DNA of 64,000 nt from Steinernema hermaphroditum. Its lineage: Eukaryota > Nematoda > Chromadorea > Rhabditida > Steinernematidae. The stretch spans positions 2,294,001 through 2,358,000 of the forward strand of contig CM059625.1 in assembly GCA_030435675.1 (NCBI GenBank), in the 5' to 3' direction. The position numbers were made by a program, and so were the translations under genes. Of the stretch, positions 54,139 to 64,000 are shown piece by piece. The stretch's first letter is position 1; each line of letters begins with the position of its first letter. The notes below the pieces were generated by a model. The model made no database searches. It worked only from the letters and a program-made list of their open reading frames with translations, and was not told the origin of the DNA.

Positions 54139-55240
54139 TGTTATGAACCGTGTTATATCTCCTATCGCAAGTTGATGTGGACTGGAATTTGCAGGTGTTT
54201 CGAACGTTCTATTATCTAGACGCACCTCGACCGCTCATATTATCGCAGCAACGCTGCGAGGTTCGCATATTTCGTGTCTTTTTACGCTTGTTTCACAGTC
54301 AAACCCCCTGCATCTAGTCTATCTACGCAGTTTATATTCGGATCAATCATGTCACGCATGTTTCCCAGTTGAGATCGCATGATTTCCCGCGCTTTTCGTC
54401 TGGCTAGACGAACTTACGCATTTTCCCGCCAGAAGGAGTTCAAACGCGCAGAACGCTCGCTCGCTGTACCGTAGTCGGATCCCGCACGCGAGAAGAGTGC
54501 TTCCGCTGGGCTGCTGCTGTCTGCGATCGGTTTCGTGCTGACGTGCCGTGCTGCCGTTCCGTGCTGCGGTCCGTGCTTGCCGTGTTTTGCAGCCGATTCA
54601 CCCGTATCGCCTGCTGGGCACCGGGTTGTTGTGATAGTGTTCGCTTGTTGATTTATCGTTTATAGATAAACGTTGTATTTTAGCTGGCTTTGTCGTGTAC
54701 GCATTGCAGCTTGGTTGGTTGTATCGGGATCGTCGGCTTGTTGGTTCCTCGTCGTCGATATTCCCACATTTGGCGCTGTACCTAGAGTAGGACAGGAAGG
54801 ACTACGCAGCCAGGAGAGCGCGTTAGTCAGTAGTCGCTCGGGACTACGTATCGCCGCTAGGGGCGATTTGGGATCACACGCAGTGATCAAGGAGAGAGAA
54901 GAGAAGAAGGGAAGAAGAGAAGAGAGTCACACGTGACCCGCGTCACACCTTCAATAGCTGCGGATCGGCTAGAAGGTTTAGAAGCGAGTGCCGCCGTATC
55001 GCATCGTTTTTACATATGGTCTGTTGTGTGGAAATGGAGGACATCAGTTTAAGGCTAATCCTGATGTGCTACTACGTGAAGTAGAACGCCCATGCATGCC
55101 ACGACAAATGCAGGTCTCCCAGACAAACAAAAAGGCAATGTGGTAACACCCAGAGATGTTATTCGACTCTCGCAAAATTTTCAGATCTCGATCCTGATCC
55201 CGATCTCGAGACTCGAAAAGTTTTCGATCTTCGAATGACT
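54139..55240 (+). other. Intergenic stretch with an LTR-like/PBS-like motif
   Basis: A segment from TGTTATGAACC (54139) to ATTCCCACA (54771) followed immediately by TTTGGCGCTGTACC has the TG...CA form and a primer-binding-like site seen after LTRs of Gypsy-type elements, then a GA-rich leader. No second LTR or gag-pol frame follows before DRG2, so this may be a relic or coincidence. The rest is unassigned. Confidence 0.25.
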
Positions 55241-55329
55241 GCTGAACTCAATGTGATGTCAAGCCCACACAACCACATACACCCAATACCCTTTTATTAC
55301 AAACAACAAGATGAAACAAAAACAAGAAC

Positions 55330-56673
55330 CTACTTCTTAACAATCTGGACGACGTCTTCATGATCCAGCTTGTGATGGATTCCGACGCGTTGCGGGGAAA
55401 ACTTTGTGCTGGTTCCCCAGACGATCGCGTACCGGAACTGAGAAGCGAGAGTCCGATGGAGGGCATGGCATGCGTGCTCGACGTTTGCGTTTCCGCGAAG
55501 GATGATTCCATCTTCGGCGCCTAAAAGTGAATTCGTGAACCACTCGATAAGATTAAGGAATACGAACCGAGATCGGGAGCGTTTCCGGGCTTCTTGGTAT
55601 AGATGCGGATGAGAGAGAGGTATTCCCATACTTTCTCAACGAAGTAATCCATATTGAGCTTCATCTCGCAACTTATGACGATCGAATTAGGCAGTCGGGC
55701 GAGCCGGTCGACCTCTTCAAGTGAGATCTGATCGATTTTGTTATAAACGTATAAACATCTCATATAGACGCGGTTTCCCATGATCACGTCGATAAAGTCG
55801 TCGATCCTGAAGCGAGACCGCGTCGATCAGCAGCATGAAAAGGGGATGAAACCTACGTGCAGTCTTCCCTGAACACGACGTCGGCGTTGAAGATTTTGTA
55901 CTCGTGCAAGACGTGCATGATCATCTTCTCGTTCACGTTCCGGACAGGCACTGTGTGCGTGAACTTGATGCCTCCGACCTTCTTGGGCTTGAAGTAGATG
56001 GCGGGTGGTCGCGAGTTAAGTCGAATCCCTGAAGTAGGAGTGTTGAGTCTCATCGACATGATTCTGCGTTAACAAACCGACTGATTCGAGCTCCTTTTCT
56101 AGCAGCGCTTTCTGCAAAGGAAAGATGACTTCACAAAAGGGACAGAACCACATACCTGGACTTCACCCTTAACCGCGTCCAGCATCATGAGAATCAGATC
56201 GGCGGTCTTGGCGACGGCGATGACCTGCCGACCACGACCTTTACCCTGTGCAGCACCCTCAATAATTCCGGGCAAATCTAGTAGCTGAATGTTGGCTCCC
56301 TGATGCTCGATTACTCCAGGGATGCAAGTGAGAGTAGTGAATTCATAGGAGGCAGCTTCGCTGTGCGTGTGGGTCATCGTAGAGAGGAGGGTTGACTTGC
56401 CAACCGAAGGGAATCCAACCTAAGACGGTGTAGAATTAAAGGACTGAGGGCTAAGGGGCATTTTTCGAATACCATGGCGACGCGGGCATCCCCGCTCTTC
56501 ATAACATCGAAGCCTTCGCCCTTTCCGCCGCCCTTCGACGTCGGCTCCAGCAGCTGACTACGATACTTCGCGAGTTTCGCCTTCAGTAGACCCAGATGGT
56601 ACTCCGTCGCTTTGTTCTTCTGTGTACGCGCGATCTCGCGTTCGATCTCCTGGATCTTCTCGACGATGCCCAT
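55330..56673 (-). CDS. DRG2: Developmentally regulated GTP-binding protein 2 (DRG2), Obg-HflX superfamily GTPase
   Basis: Six exons: 56473-56673, 56156-56419, 56078-56111, 55857-56028, 55568-55806 and 55330-55520. All phases agree, total 366 residues, matching the usual DRG2 length. Domains in order: N-terminal helix-turn-helix ([40 protein letters not shown]), G1 GFPSVGKST, switch region [21 protein letters not shown]3 [18 protein letters not shown], the S5D2L insert, G4 [15 protein letters not shown] for G5, and the C-terminal TGS domain ([59 protein letters not shown]). MGI start, [16 protein letters not shown] and TCIPGV distinguish DRG2 from DRG1. In animals DRG2 works with the partner DFRP2 on translating ribosomes. 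All catalytic motifs are intact. Confidence 0.97.
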
Positions 56674-56679
56674 CTTCCG

Positions 56680-58700
56680 GCTCTGCAATAGCACGAAACG
56701 TGGGGAACGGAACTAAATAGGACGGCTAAACACGAGTTCGGAGAAAGCGATTCGGAACGTTCTTGTTGGCCGCTGTGTGAAAACGTTTTTGTGTCATATC
56801 CGCTGTTTCGCGCTCAGGCATGTCGTTATGGGACCCGCTCGTCAACGAGGGCAAGGATGTTGTGGCGTTTCTAAGAATATTGTGTAACGTAAGAATACGT
56901 AAATGTAAACTATCCATAGAAAGAGCTTTCTACTGAACGGTTGTGCCATAGACCGTCCTCAAATTATCCCTATGATCTGTGAGGGACCATCGGTAAAACC
57001 CATAATAAGGTCTGTTCCCTGGGAACGATTTTCGACAAAGTGACACCACCGAGTTCAGCGACCCAGAAAACAGAGGAACAGAAATTTTCAGAATATTTTA
57101 AAAAGTTTTGTCCTTCAAAACCTGGGTTCTTTAATGTCTTAATCTTTAATGTTCTTTAATTTCTTCTTTAATCTTTAACAATGCACATTTTCCATCAGAT
57201 GTCTACCAGTGCACTCGACTTTCAACTACTTTTATGTGATACATTTCTCTATACAAAAAACGTAAAATAATTAACTACGAAGCGGTGGATGGCGCGCCTT
57301 GTTGTCATTCTTTGTTTCAATCCGGTCTTCAGTGCTGCGACGCTGGAATCAGCAGATCATCTCGATGTTTCGAAACACGAACTTACAGTTGTGTTATGTG
57401 ATTCAGAGTTGTTTTTTCTATCACCACAGCTGCCAGCATTTCGGCAAACAGCAAACCTGAAACTTACAGTAAATGTCTTCAAATTTGCAGAAATGCACAC
57501 CATTTTGACAAGCTAAGCTACTAATTTCGATACGTATGATGCTTGATAATCTTGTTCTTTCACATTTACGAAAGCCCCGAATAGACACTAGCGGTTATTT
57601 TGGGCATGTGAAATCAGACGCCATTCACACAACCAGTGAATTTGTTCAACAGGCATCAGCTTGTCCTAACAAAGTGACTGAGAGATAAAAAGCTGCGCAG
57701 CTTATCGGGTACATGATATGCAGCTTATCTTATTGATAGGTCGATTTCACTGATCTTCATTATTTGCTTACCTTTACCAAACGGATCCCCGAGCCATGAC
57801 ATTATGCGAGTTGTTGAATAAGGCCTAAAGCATCGTCATTATTACCATGAATTTATGGGCATACTGTCTTACGTCTTTTTATCGGTGGACAGCATCACTT
57901 GAAATTCACTAGACTGTCGTAAATTTCATGCGACTCCTATAACTTAATTGATCAGTGCTTCCGTATAGGCCGATACTCACCCCTCCACCAATCGCCGATA
58001 AATCCTTCGTAATGAACATTGTGAGCGATGAAGTAGCTTTGTCTCCCATGCTGAAGCATAAGCTATTTGCGGCCAATAATTGAAGACCGTCACTTATTAT
58101 TGGTATTCTTTTAAATAATATTATTTTAAAAGAACTAACAGCGGAGATGTAAACTGAACCGCAACCGAGGATAAGTAGGAACCGGCTCGGCTCGATATTT
58201 CGCTATCGGATCCGGCTCGGGGTCTGCTCAGTAGGCTCCGAGCCGGACTTGAGCTTGGCCCCAGCCATAAATACCGAGAAAATTCAATGTGGTTCCATAC
58301 TGTTATGGTCACATTCTGTGCCCCGAATACGTACTACAGAACGTTTTTGGGTGTCAGCTGCGCTTGTAAAATTGCAGTAAAAAGCTGTGAACAAAATCAC
58401 ATTCATACACGTCTCTTCTTAATCGATTCTGTATTTTTAATATTTTATTTATGAGGATTTCAACCAATTTCGGTAAGGACAGGTCTGTTGAAATGTAAAT
58501 TACAGTGCCTCATACAATGGTCGAATATTTTAAAAACGAGTGTAAATTCAAAATTGATCAAGAAAAAGTAAAAAAAAACGACGTGACGAATTTTGAATTT
58601 AGCAACCATATAGTTTGACACGTGGGTAAAAATAAAAGAACTTACTTTGATATTAAAAAAACTCTCAGAAAATAGATCGACAGCCACTAAAGTGGTTAAC
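56680..58700. other. Intergenic stretch upstream of DRG2
   Basis: A plus-strand frame at 57289-57516 begins MARLVVILCFNPVFSAATLE, which looks like a signal peptide, and runs 75 residues with no domain or intron; it may be a small secreted protein but support is thin. AT-rich elsewhere. No repeat ends or RNA gene recognised. Confidence 0.35.
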
Positions 58701-60430
58701 TACCTGGAAATGTTCGGTGTACGCAAAAGAACATAGATATTTCACACGAAATCGACGTCAGCAGTTAAGAATTCAGGCGCGTGTTTTGAAACAAACCAAC
58801 ACAAACATACGTAACTCAGGACAACAAAGGGTGAAAACGTGTGCGCATGGTCCTAAATATGCAAAGATGCGGGGAGACGGGGACAGCTGCTTTCATCTCG
58901 GGTTACTCCAGCCGTAATTACAATCACGCTAGATTGGAGCGTGGCACGGCTTTGTTATTGCGTGAGACCACCTTGTCACATAAACAAACTTCTGAGAACT
59001 GATGCTCCCACATCGGCATGAAGAGCGATCTTTAGTGAGAATTCTGCTGATGAAAACAGCCTCTTTAATTACCTCACCTCCTCAGCATGCTGGGCAAGGT
59101 ATTTCGTTACCAAGTTAAATACGAGCACGACTGCACATTTTTTGGCGCTCTACAATGGAAGAGAATTCTCTTAGTCAAAGAAGATTTTCTGAACACAATT
59201 TTATTATTTCCCTGAAAATATTACAACACTAAAAAAATATTAATAAAAGAAGACTTCGAGGCTCTTCTTGTTGAAACTCTTGTTGATTCCCTGGTCCTCG
59301 AAGATGGTGTGATCAACGGTTCACTCTGTAAGCAATAATTTCGAGTACTTATAAGAAGTAACCAAAGCTTACACATCGGGTGCCGAAAATGCTGCCAAAT
59401 TGCAAAATGAACTCGCACGTAAATTAAACGGAGACTAGCACTTACGACAATCTCTCAAATAAGATGAGGCGCTTCGGATGATCGATTTAGAGAAAAGTAC
59501 ACGGAACGGATCAATCATAAAGAAAACGCGCAAAAATATATGAAGCCCGATGCTTCGAGGGACTAATGAAGGGATACACACATGGCTGGTCGCCGGTGTT
59601 CCATCGATTTTCATATTCATAACGAGGTGGATAAAGATGTAAACATCAACGTCATTGGCTTCTTATTCATTAGGCAGAGTGGTCGAAAACAAGGTGTTTC
59701 GACTCAAACTAGAGACCGAAAGCACTTTCTAAATATTTAAGGTTGTTTTTCTCTCACAGCGTAATTCACATTTATTTTATGTTTTTCAAGGGCTATACGT
59801 AATTAATTTAAAAAATTACCTTACCTCTTATTACCTGTTTTTGCCCTATTTTAGTAAGTCATCTGTTACGAGTGACCTCTTAATCACAGCAAAAAAAAAT
59901 AGTAAACCATATATAAGAGAAAGCAACTTAAATATAAGTGCATTTTCAGGTACTCAACAAGTTCATATAAGGAACAATAGAAGCAACAACTGTATTATAG
60001 ATACAACAAATTCGTGCTGCTTTTCATCAGCTGTGAGCAACCAGGAAACAAATCCTCCTTTTTGCGGTGTTGTTGCTTCTGGTTATAAACGCAAACATTA
60101 TTTCGAAGCTGTTTCTATTCTGACCAGGAACATGGAAAAACCAGAGATCAGAAGGGCAAACAACAAGACTACATATATATTATAGCGAAGGTGGGACTGA
60201 ACTTAGCGATAAACAGCTCGACCCACCGGGGCTCAAAAATTATATTCGCAAATTGGGCGCCAAACCACGAACAAGAAATAGGAAATATTTACCTTTAGAG
60301 AGTTTGTCCACACGAAATTAATTCTTTGCACACGAAATTAACTATGTGCACAATTTTTGTATACAGCCGCAAATTCTTAGTCAGATTTTTAACAACAGTT
60401 GTCGCAGGAAATAACAATAAATGACCACCA
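58700..60430. repeat. Dispersed duplicated blocks, partners at 63.17-64.0 kb
   Basis: 59945-60215 (ACCAGGAACATGGAAAAACC, GGCAAACAACAAGACTACAT, ATATATTATAGCGAA) matches 63180-63390, and 58935-59040 (CTTTGTTATTGC, ATAAACA, CTCCCACA-C-GCA) matches 63885-63980 in the same orientation. Related words near 30206 and 46750 suggest an older family. A frame at 59841-60185 has no coding support. Confidence 0.55.
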
Positions 60431-60862
60431 AGTTAATACAGCTGACGAACAATATTGGACCGTCCCACTGAACTGGCCCCCTTTTTATCATTTGTCTGTT
60501 TTCGTATTTTCTTTTAATTTTTTATTTTGTCTAGTTTGTGGCTGCCGCTCGTTCTAGTGACACTCGGACGTTCGCGATGGCGGCATCGCACAGCCATTTT
60601 TCTAAACGCGTGTTCATTGCGCCGCGCTCTTTGTTATTGGACAGCACATTGCTAACTGACTCTGTCGTCTTCTAACGGTCTATCTAACTGTACGCCAATC
60701 GATTTCATTCAGTGAACTAGCCAAAATAAGAGACATTTACGGGGTGACCTGTTTTCAACTTACAGTCTAATATATTGTTCGCCACCTTGCACTTTTTTAA
60801 AGTCGTGAGTCATTTGAAGTGTGATAATCTCTAGAAGGTGCTTTATTTACTTTTATTTTCAG

Positions 60863-61267
60863 GATTCCTCGTTGCTTGCTGTCGAGAGATGATGAGCTCT
60901 ATATTCAAAGCCATGTAAGTCCTTTTCTTGTTTCTGTTAAGATATGAGCCCATAACTTTTAAGGCAGAAAGATTAGGTCGGCTGATTCTGGTGTTCAGCT
61001 GATCATACTTCACAATTTCGAAACTCTTGTGATCAGCTGTCGATATCTCAGTCAGCCGCTATAATTCAAAACATTAATGCTTTGTGTTTAGGCTTCACCA
61101 CCTCGCCAGCGTCCCCGACGGAATCCGCTGACCAAAAGGCCAACCGGAAGTCCCAGAAGCCCCGCCTAAGAAGAACTAAATATAAGCCCCGTCCCACTTG
61201 TATCTTGGTACCCGGTAGCCCCCGTGAGAGGCAGACAATAAAATCTTTTATTGTGAATCTTTCGTAG
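60863..61267 (+). CDS. Possible small spliced gene
   Basis: TTTTATTTTCAG (60862) opens an exon ending AAAGCCAT/GTAAGTCC (60915). The next exon follows TTTGTGTTTAG at 61092 and an AATAAA lies at 61239. Three frames are possible: one from ATG 60891 gives a 22-residue peptide (MMSSIFKAMLHHLASVPDGI), another joins DDELYIQSH to ASPPRQRPRRNPLTKRPTGS, and a third stays open to 61267. Splice and polyadenylation signals suggest a transcript; the coding content is unclear. Confidence 0.3.
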
Positions 61268-61420
61268 TTGATTTGAGTTGATTCGTGTCTCACCAAAGAA
61301 GAGAGGATTGTAGAAAAGAGAATAGAAGAGAGAGAGTCGTCCCACGGAAACGAGGTTAATTTTTCATATTATAATATTATTGCGTCCCATTTGGGATCAT
61401 AAAGAATATCTATGGTTCCA

Positions 61421-61460
61421 TTGGGTTGGTGTATTGAAAATGTCGCTTTTTTATTTTTCA
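61421..61460 (+). repeat. Mariner-type terminal repeat, isolated left end
   Basis: ATTGGGTTGGTGTATTGAAAATGTCGC resembles the left end of the element at 14890. No matching right end was seen nearby. Confidence 0.45.
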
Positions 61461-61599
61461 CTGCATAACCCTCGGGCATTTCGGCCTGTCTACGATTTTT
61501 CTTGTGATTTTTACGAGATTTTTCTTTATTAACCTTAACTCACTCAATCACTAATTCTCAATCAAGTAAAACTCAAATTTACGATCAGAAATTCAAGAG

Positions 61600-61676
61600 C
61601 CCCAGCTAGGGACCGAACCCTTGGAGTAGGGTAGACTGGGCCGGACTGACAGTCGAGCGTCTTCACCACTAGGCCA
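61600..61676 (-). pseudogene. tRNA-Asp-like pseudogene or tRNA-derived SINE head
   Basis: On the minus strand TGGCCTAGTGGTGAAGACGC is an excellent A-box, CGACTGTCAGTC carries a GTC-like anticodon loop and AAGGGTTCGGTCCCTA a B-box with a pairing T-stem. An extra stretch lies between anticodon and T-arms and the acceptor ends do not pair, so it is not a functional tRNA. Confidence 0.5.
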
Positions 61677-61699
61677 CAAAACATCATCGGCGATCCATT

Positions 61700-62610
61700 C
61701 GCAAGATATTTCTGACGACAAATGTAGCACATGGATACCTTGAGGACATAGTTGATATAAAAAAATTGATTGATGCTCTGAAAATGAAGGATAAGAAGGG
61801 ATCACTGACGGACAAAAAGAGACCATGGGTTTGAAACATTCGTCAGAAAGAGAACCATTTGAAGTATCCATGAGACACCAGCAGCAGGAAAATAACAGGA
61901 CAAAAATTAGAAGTGATCAGCTGCGCTTCAGCCATAATGAAAAATAAAACCAAAACACGGAAACAAAAAAGGTTTAAATAACACAGAGTAAAAGCAAAGA
62001 GTAGGAGTCAAAAAGGACAAGAGCAAGAGCAAGAAAGCTCCAGATCTCCTATAAAAGACATACACAGTAACAGGAAAGTATTCGTCACCATCTCTTCAAA
62101 CACAACGACAATGTGGATCCCGCTCAAGGACGTCTCACTGGATCTGAGAGTCTCTCAGATGTCCATTGGGAGGACTTGTTGCTGTACGTCTGCATCAACG
62201 AGATGCTCAACGGGGCTCATCTGCGCCAAGCTCATCTGTCCCCGAAAAGTGAAATCGTCCCCCACGGATTGTCGATCAAACCAGCTGGGAGGTAATACGA
62301 TAATTATCAATTGTAAAAATGATCACAGAAATTTAGAATCTATTTGGAGCCATCTGCAACCACGGTCCCCGAATACTTCCAAACAAAGTACAACATCACA
62401 ATTGACCCCAACTCACCCTGTATCGTTTCGAAATTCATCAAAAATAGAAAAGAAACGGACGCCTATCATCCTATTGAATGTTTTGAGATGCATATGTTTG
62501 GATTATCTGTTTCAAAATTCCCCTGTCTTGTTTCTTTGTCCAATATCTTTGACCTTATTCGAATCGGTTCCCGTCAAGAAACTTTTATCTGGTGCTGATA
62601 ATTCGCTTCT
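61700..62610. other. Stretch without a supported gene
   Basis: Frames at 62111-62635 (plus) are long but show no domain; they end just before the LINE fragment and may include its decayed 5' region. Confidence 0.35.
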
Positions 62611-62614
62611 CTTT

Positions 62615-63008
62615 GTGAAAAAGCTCTATTGTTAACAAAATTAGCAAACTTGATTGTTTCCTGAAATCATCATCCTATCATATCATTTTTATCACTGAGT
62701 CCTGGTTGAGTGCTCGTTGTGATATCACTGACAATGTGCTGTCTTTTGGCAGTTCTTATGATGTCTGTCGTTGTGACCGTGAACCAGAGTCATCGCGTGG
62801 TGGTGGTGTGCCTATCCTCTCTCGAAAAGATACAGTCTCTCTTGTCTCTATAGAAGCATCTTCCATTACCGACTACATTCAAACGCTGACCGTCGACCTC
62901 GTCAGACCTTCCTCTTTCCGTTTTATCCTCGTTTACCGTTCTCCGGTTGCTTCACGCAGTTCTGACATTGAAGTCAGTAAGCTTCTTTCGTCGCTGAGCT
63001 CTGCGTAA
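62615..63008 (+). pseudogene. LINE retrotransposon endonuclease fragment (APE-type)
   Basis: The frame reads SIVNKISKLDCFLKSSSYHI, IFITESWLSARCDITDNVLS, YDVCRCDREPESSRGGGVPI, and further on FRFILVYRSP. N-ARS/xNKIxxL, the ITESWL catalytic Glu motif, R-DR...RGGGV and the VYRSP block are the order found in apurinic-type endonuclease domains of Jockey/CR1/RTE-like LINEs. The frame stops after KLLSSLSSA, before the His end of the domain; no reverse transcriptase follows. A truncated, dead copy. Confidence 0.75.
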
Positions 63009-63035
63009 CTAAGTCAACGCACAGCGGTTACAAAA

Positions 63036-64000
63036 AGCGCTGAGTCTGTGTAGCTAAATGTTGTATACCTCTAGTCAAATGTTAGTCTTTTTGGTAATAA
63101 ATACTCACTTTTAAATTCTGTCATTTTCAATATTTCAACGCAATTCTAACTTAAAAAATTTTTTTACGTTGAGTACATTTTCAGGTACATAAAAAGTACA
63201 TATGAATTAGAATCTGTACTACAAAATGTTCCTGTCAATCCTCCTTTTGCATTGTTATTTCTGGATATAAGCGCAAACATTATTTTAAAGCTAAAGCTGT
63301 TTACATGCTGACCAGGAACAACGAGAAACCAGAGATCACGAGGGCAAACAACAAGACTACATATATATTATAGCGAAACTGGGATTGACGCTACAAGTGT
63401 ATGATTTGCCTGGCGTGGATTCGTCCGAGACGATAGTAAGAAAATTATCGCATTAAATTCATTAAATTGCTTTTCAATTAGGCTTACAATTCTTGCGCGG
63501 ATCTTTAATTCATCTCGTGGTTTAACAATGTGGCAACAGTTTGTTTTGCTTTTGACAAAATTGTTTTTCTCGATTTTGAGCTGCACTCCGTTATAATGAG
63601 CTTTCCAATTAATGAAAAATACATAGACGATCATTAGAGTTGATTAAAAATACCTGGAAATAATAGCATCTATATGTCAATCACTGAAAGGACAAGTAAT
63701 GTTAATTAGTCTTATTTTTAATTGGAATTTCGTTGAAACAGACGTCAGCACACAAGTCGATAATTAAGCGGAACAAAGAGCAGGGTGCATGGATAATAAT
63801 GGCAATAAGCAGGTTTCCGGCCTCATCCAGATGTACCACCGATTAACACAGCGGTGTTAAGCTGGTAATTAGCTCTTAGAAGAGTGCCGCCTTGTTATTG
63901 CCTGACGCGAGATTTTCAGATAAACAGAATTATGAGAAACGACACTCCCACACCAGCACTAAGAATTGTCTTTAAGCGCTGCTGGCTCGCGTGATTTATT
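63036..64000. repeat. Duplicated blocks (partners of 58.9 and 59.9 kb) and a short repeat shared with 37.45 kb
   Basis: 63180-63390 and 63885-63980 match 59945-60215 and 58935-59040. GCTAAATGTTGTATACCTC at 63054 matches GTTAAATGTTGTATACCTC at 37470. No supported gene. Confidence 0.5.

Noticed and set aside
58000..64000. piRNA-type (21U-RNA) cluster in the AT-rich right end
   Set aside because: The expected CTGTTTCA upstream motif was not found repeatedly, and AT-richness alone is not evidence.

Overview
The window is nuclear DNA from a free-living-type (rhabditid-like) nematode. The evidence is many very short introns (about 38-50 bp) with TTTCAG-type acceptors, nematode-typical families (an MLT-10-like moulting protein with Leu-Ser-Pro repeats, a multi-ShK secreted protein, secreted and GPI-anchor-like proteins), a nuclear tRNA-Ser, and a dense load of eukaryotic DNA transposons. 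There is nothing bacterial or viral in it. Gene models below were built by joining exons by eye through GT/AG sites and reading phase; they have not been aligned to any database.

Layout. 0-10.5 kb is gene-rich: the 3' part of a tectonin-repeat protein (+), a secreted protein (-), a three-ShK-domain protein (+), a 7-exon MLT-10-like gene (-) with a tRNA-Ser(UGA) in one intron and a decayed tRNA-like sequence in another, and a secreted, divergent PEBP-fold protein with a hydrophobic tail (+). 11-16 kb is a stack of transposons: a Tc1/mariner element with exact TIRs and TA duplications, fold-back elements, and a mariner-type TIR pair. 16.6-25.1 kb holds gene fragments in which an exon together with its ~50 bp intron has been amplified in tandem. 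26-42 kb is again transposon-rich. It contains a 903-bp element with 8-bp target duplications that carries a gene for a signal-peptide/acidic protein, four copies of a tRNA-like composite repeat, a 546-bp hairpin, a 172-bp exon+intron array, and a three-level nest (tRNA-like repeat inside a TIR element inside a mariner). 42.3-43.4 kb carries a MADF-like gene whose intron received that mariner. 47.5-57 kb contains a small membrane protein, a Rac-type GTPase (-), a complete PIF/Harbinger transposon with both of its genes, a secreted protein with a hydrophobic tail (+), and DRG2 (-). 57-64 kb is mostly intergenic with dispersed repeats, a possible small spliced gene, a tRNA-like sequence and a LINE endonuclease fragment.

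The host genes are unrelated housekeeping or secreted-protein loci, not an operon-like pathway. The most distinctive theme is transposable: at least six unrelated elements share one architecture, long inverted termini built from tandem short repeats. One of them (50.2-53.2 kb) is an apparently autonomous Harbinger with an intact DDE triad, and in it the MADF gene's last exon overlaps the transposase's first exon in another reading frame. Two of the non-autonomous elements each contain a short gene for a secreted protein, so cargo-bearing fold-back transposons are the best candidate here for something undescribed.
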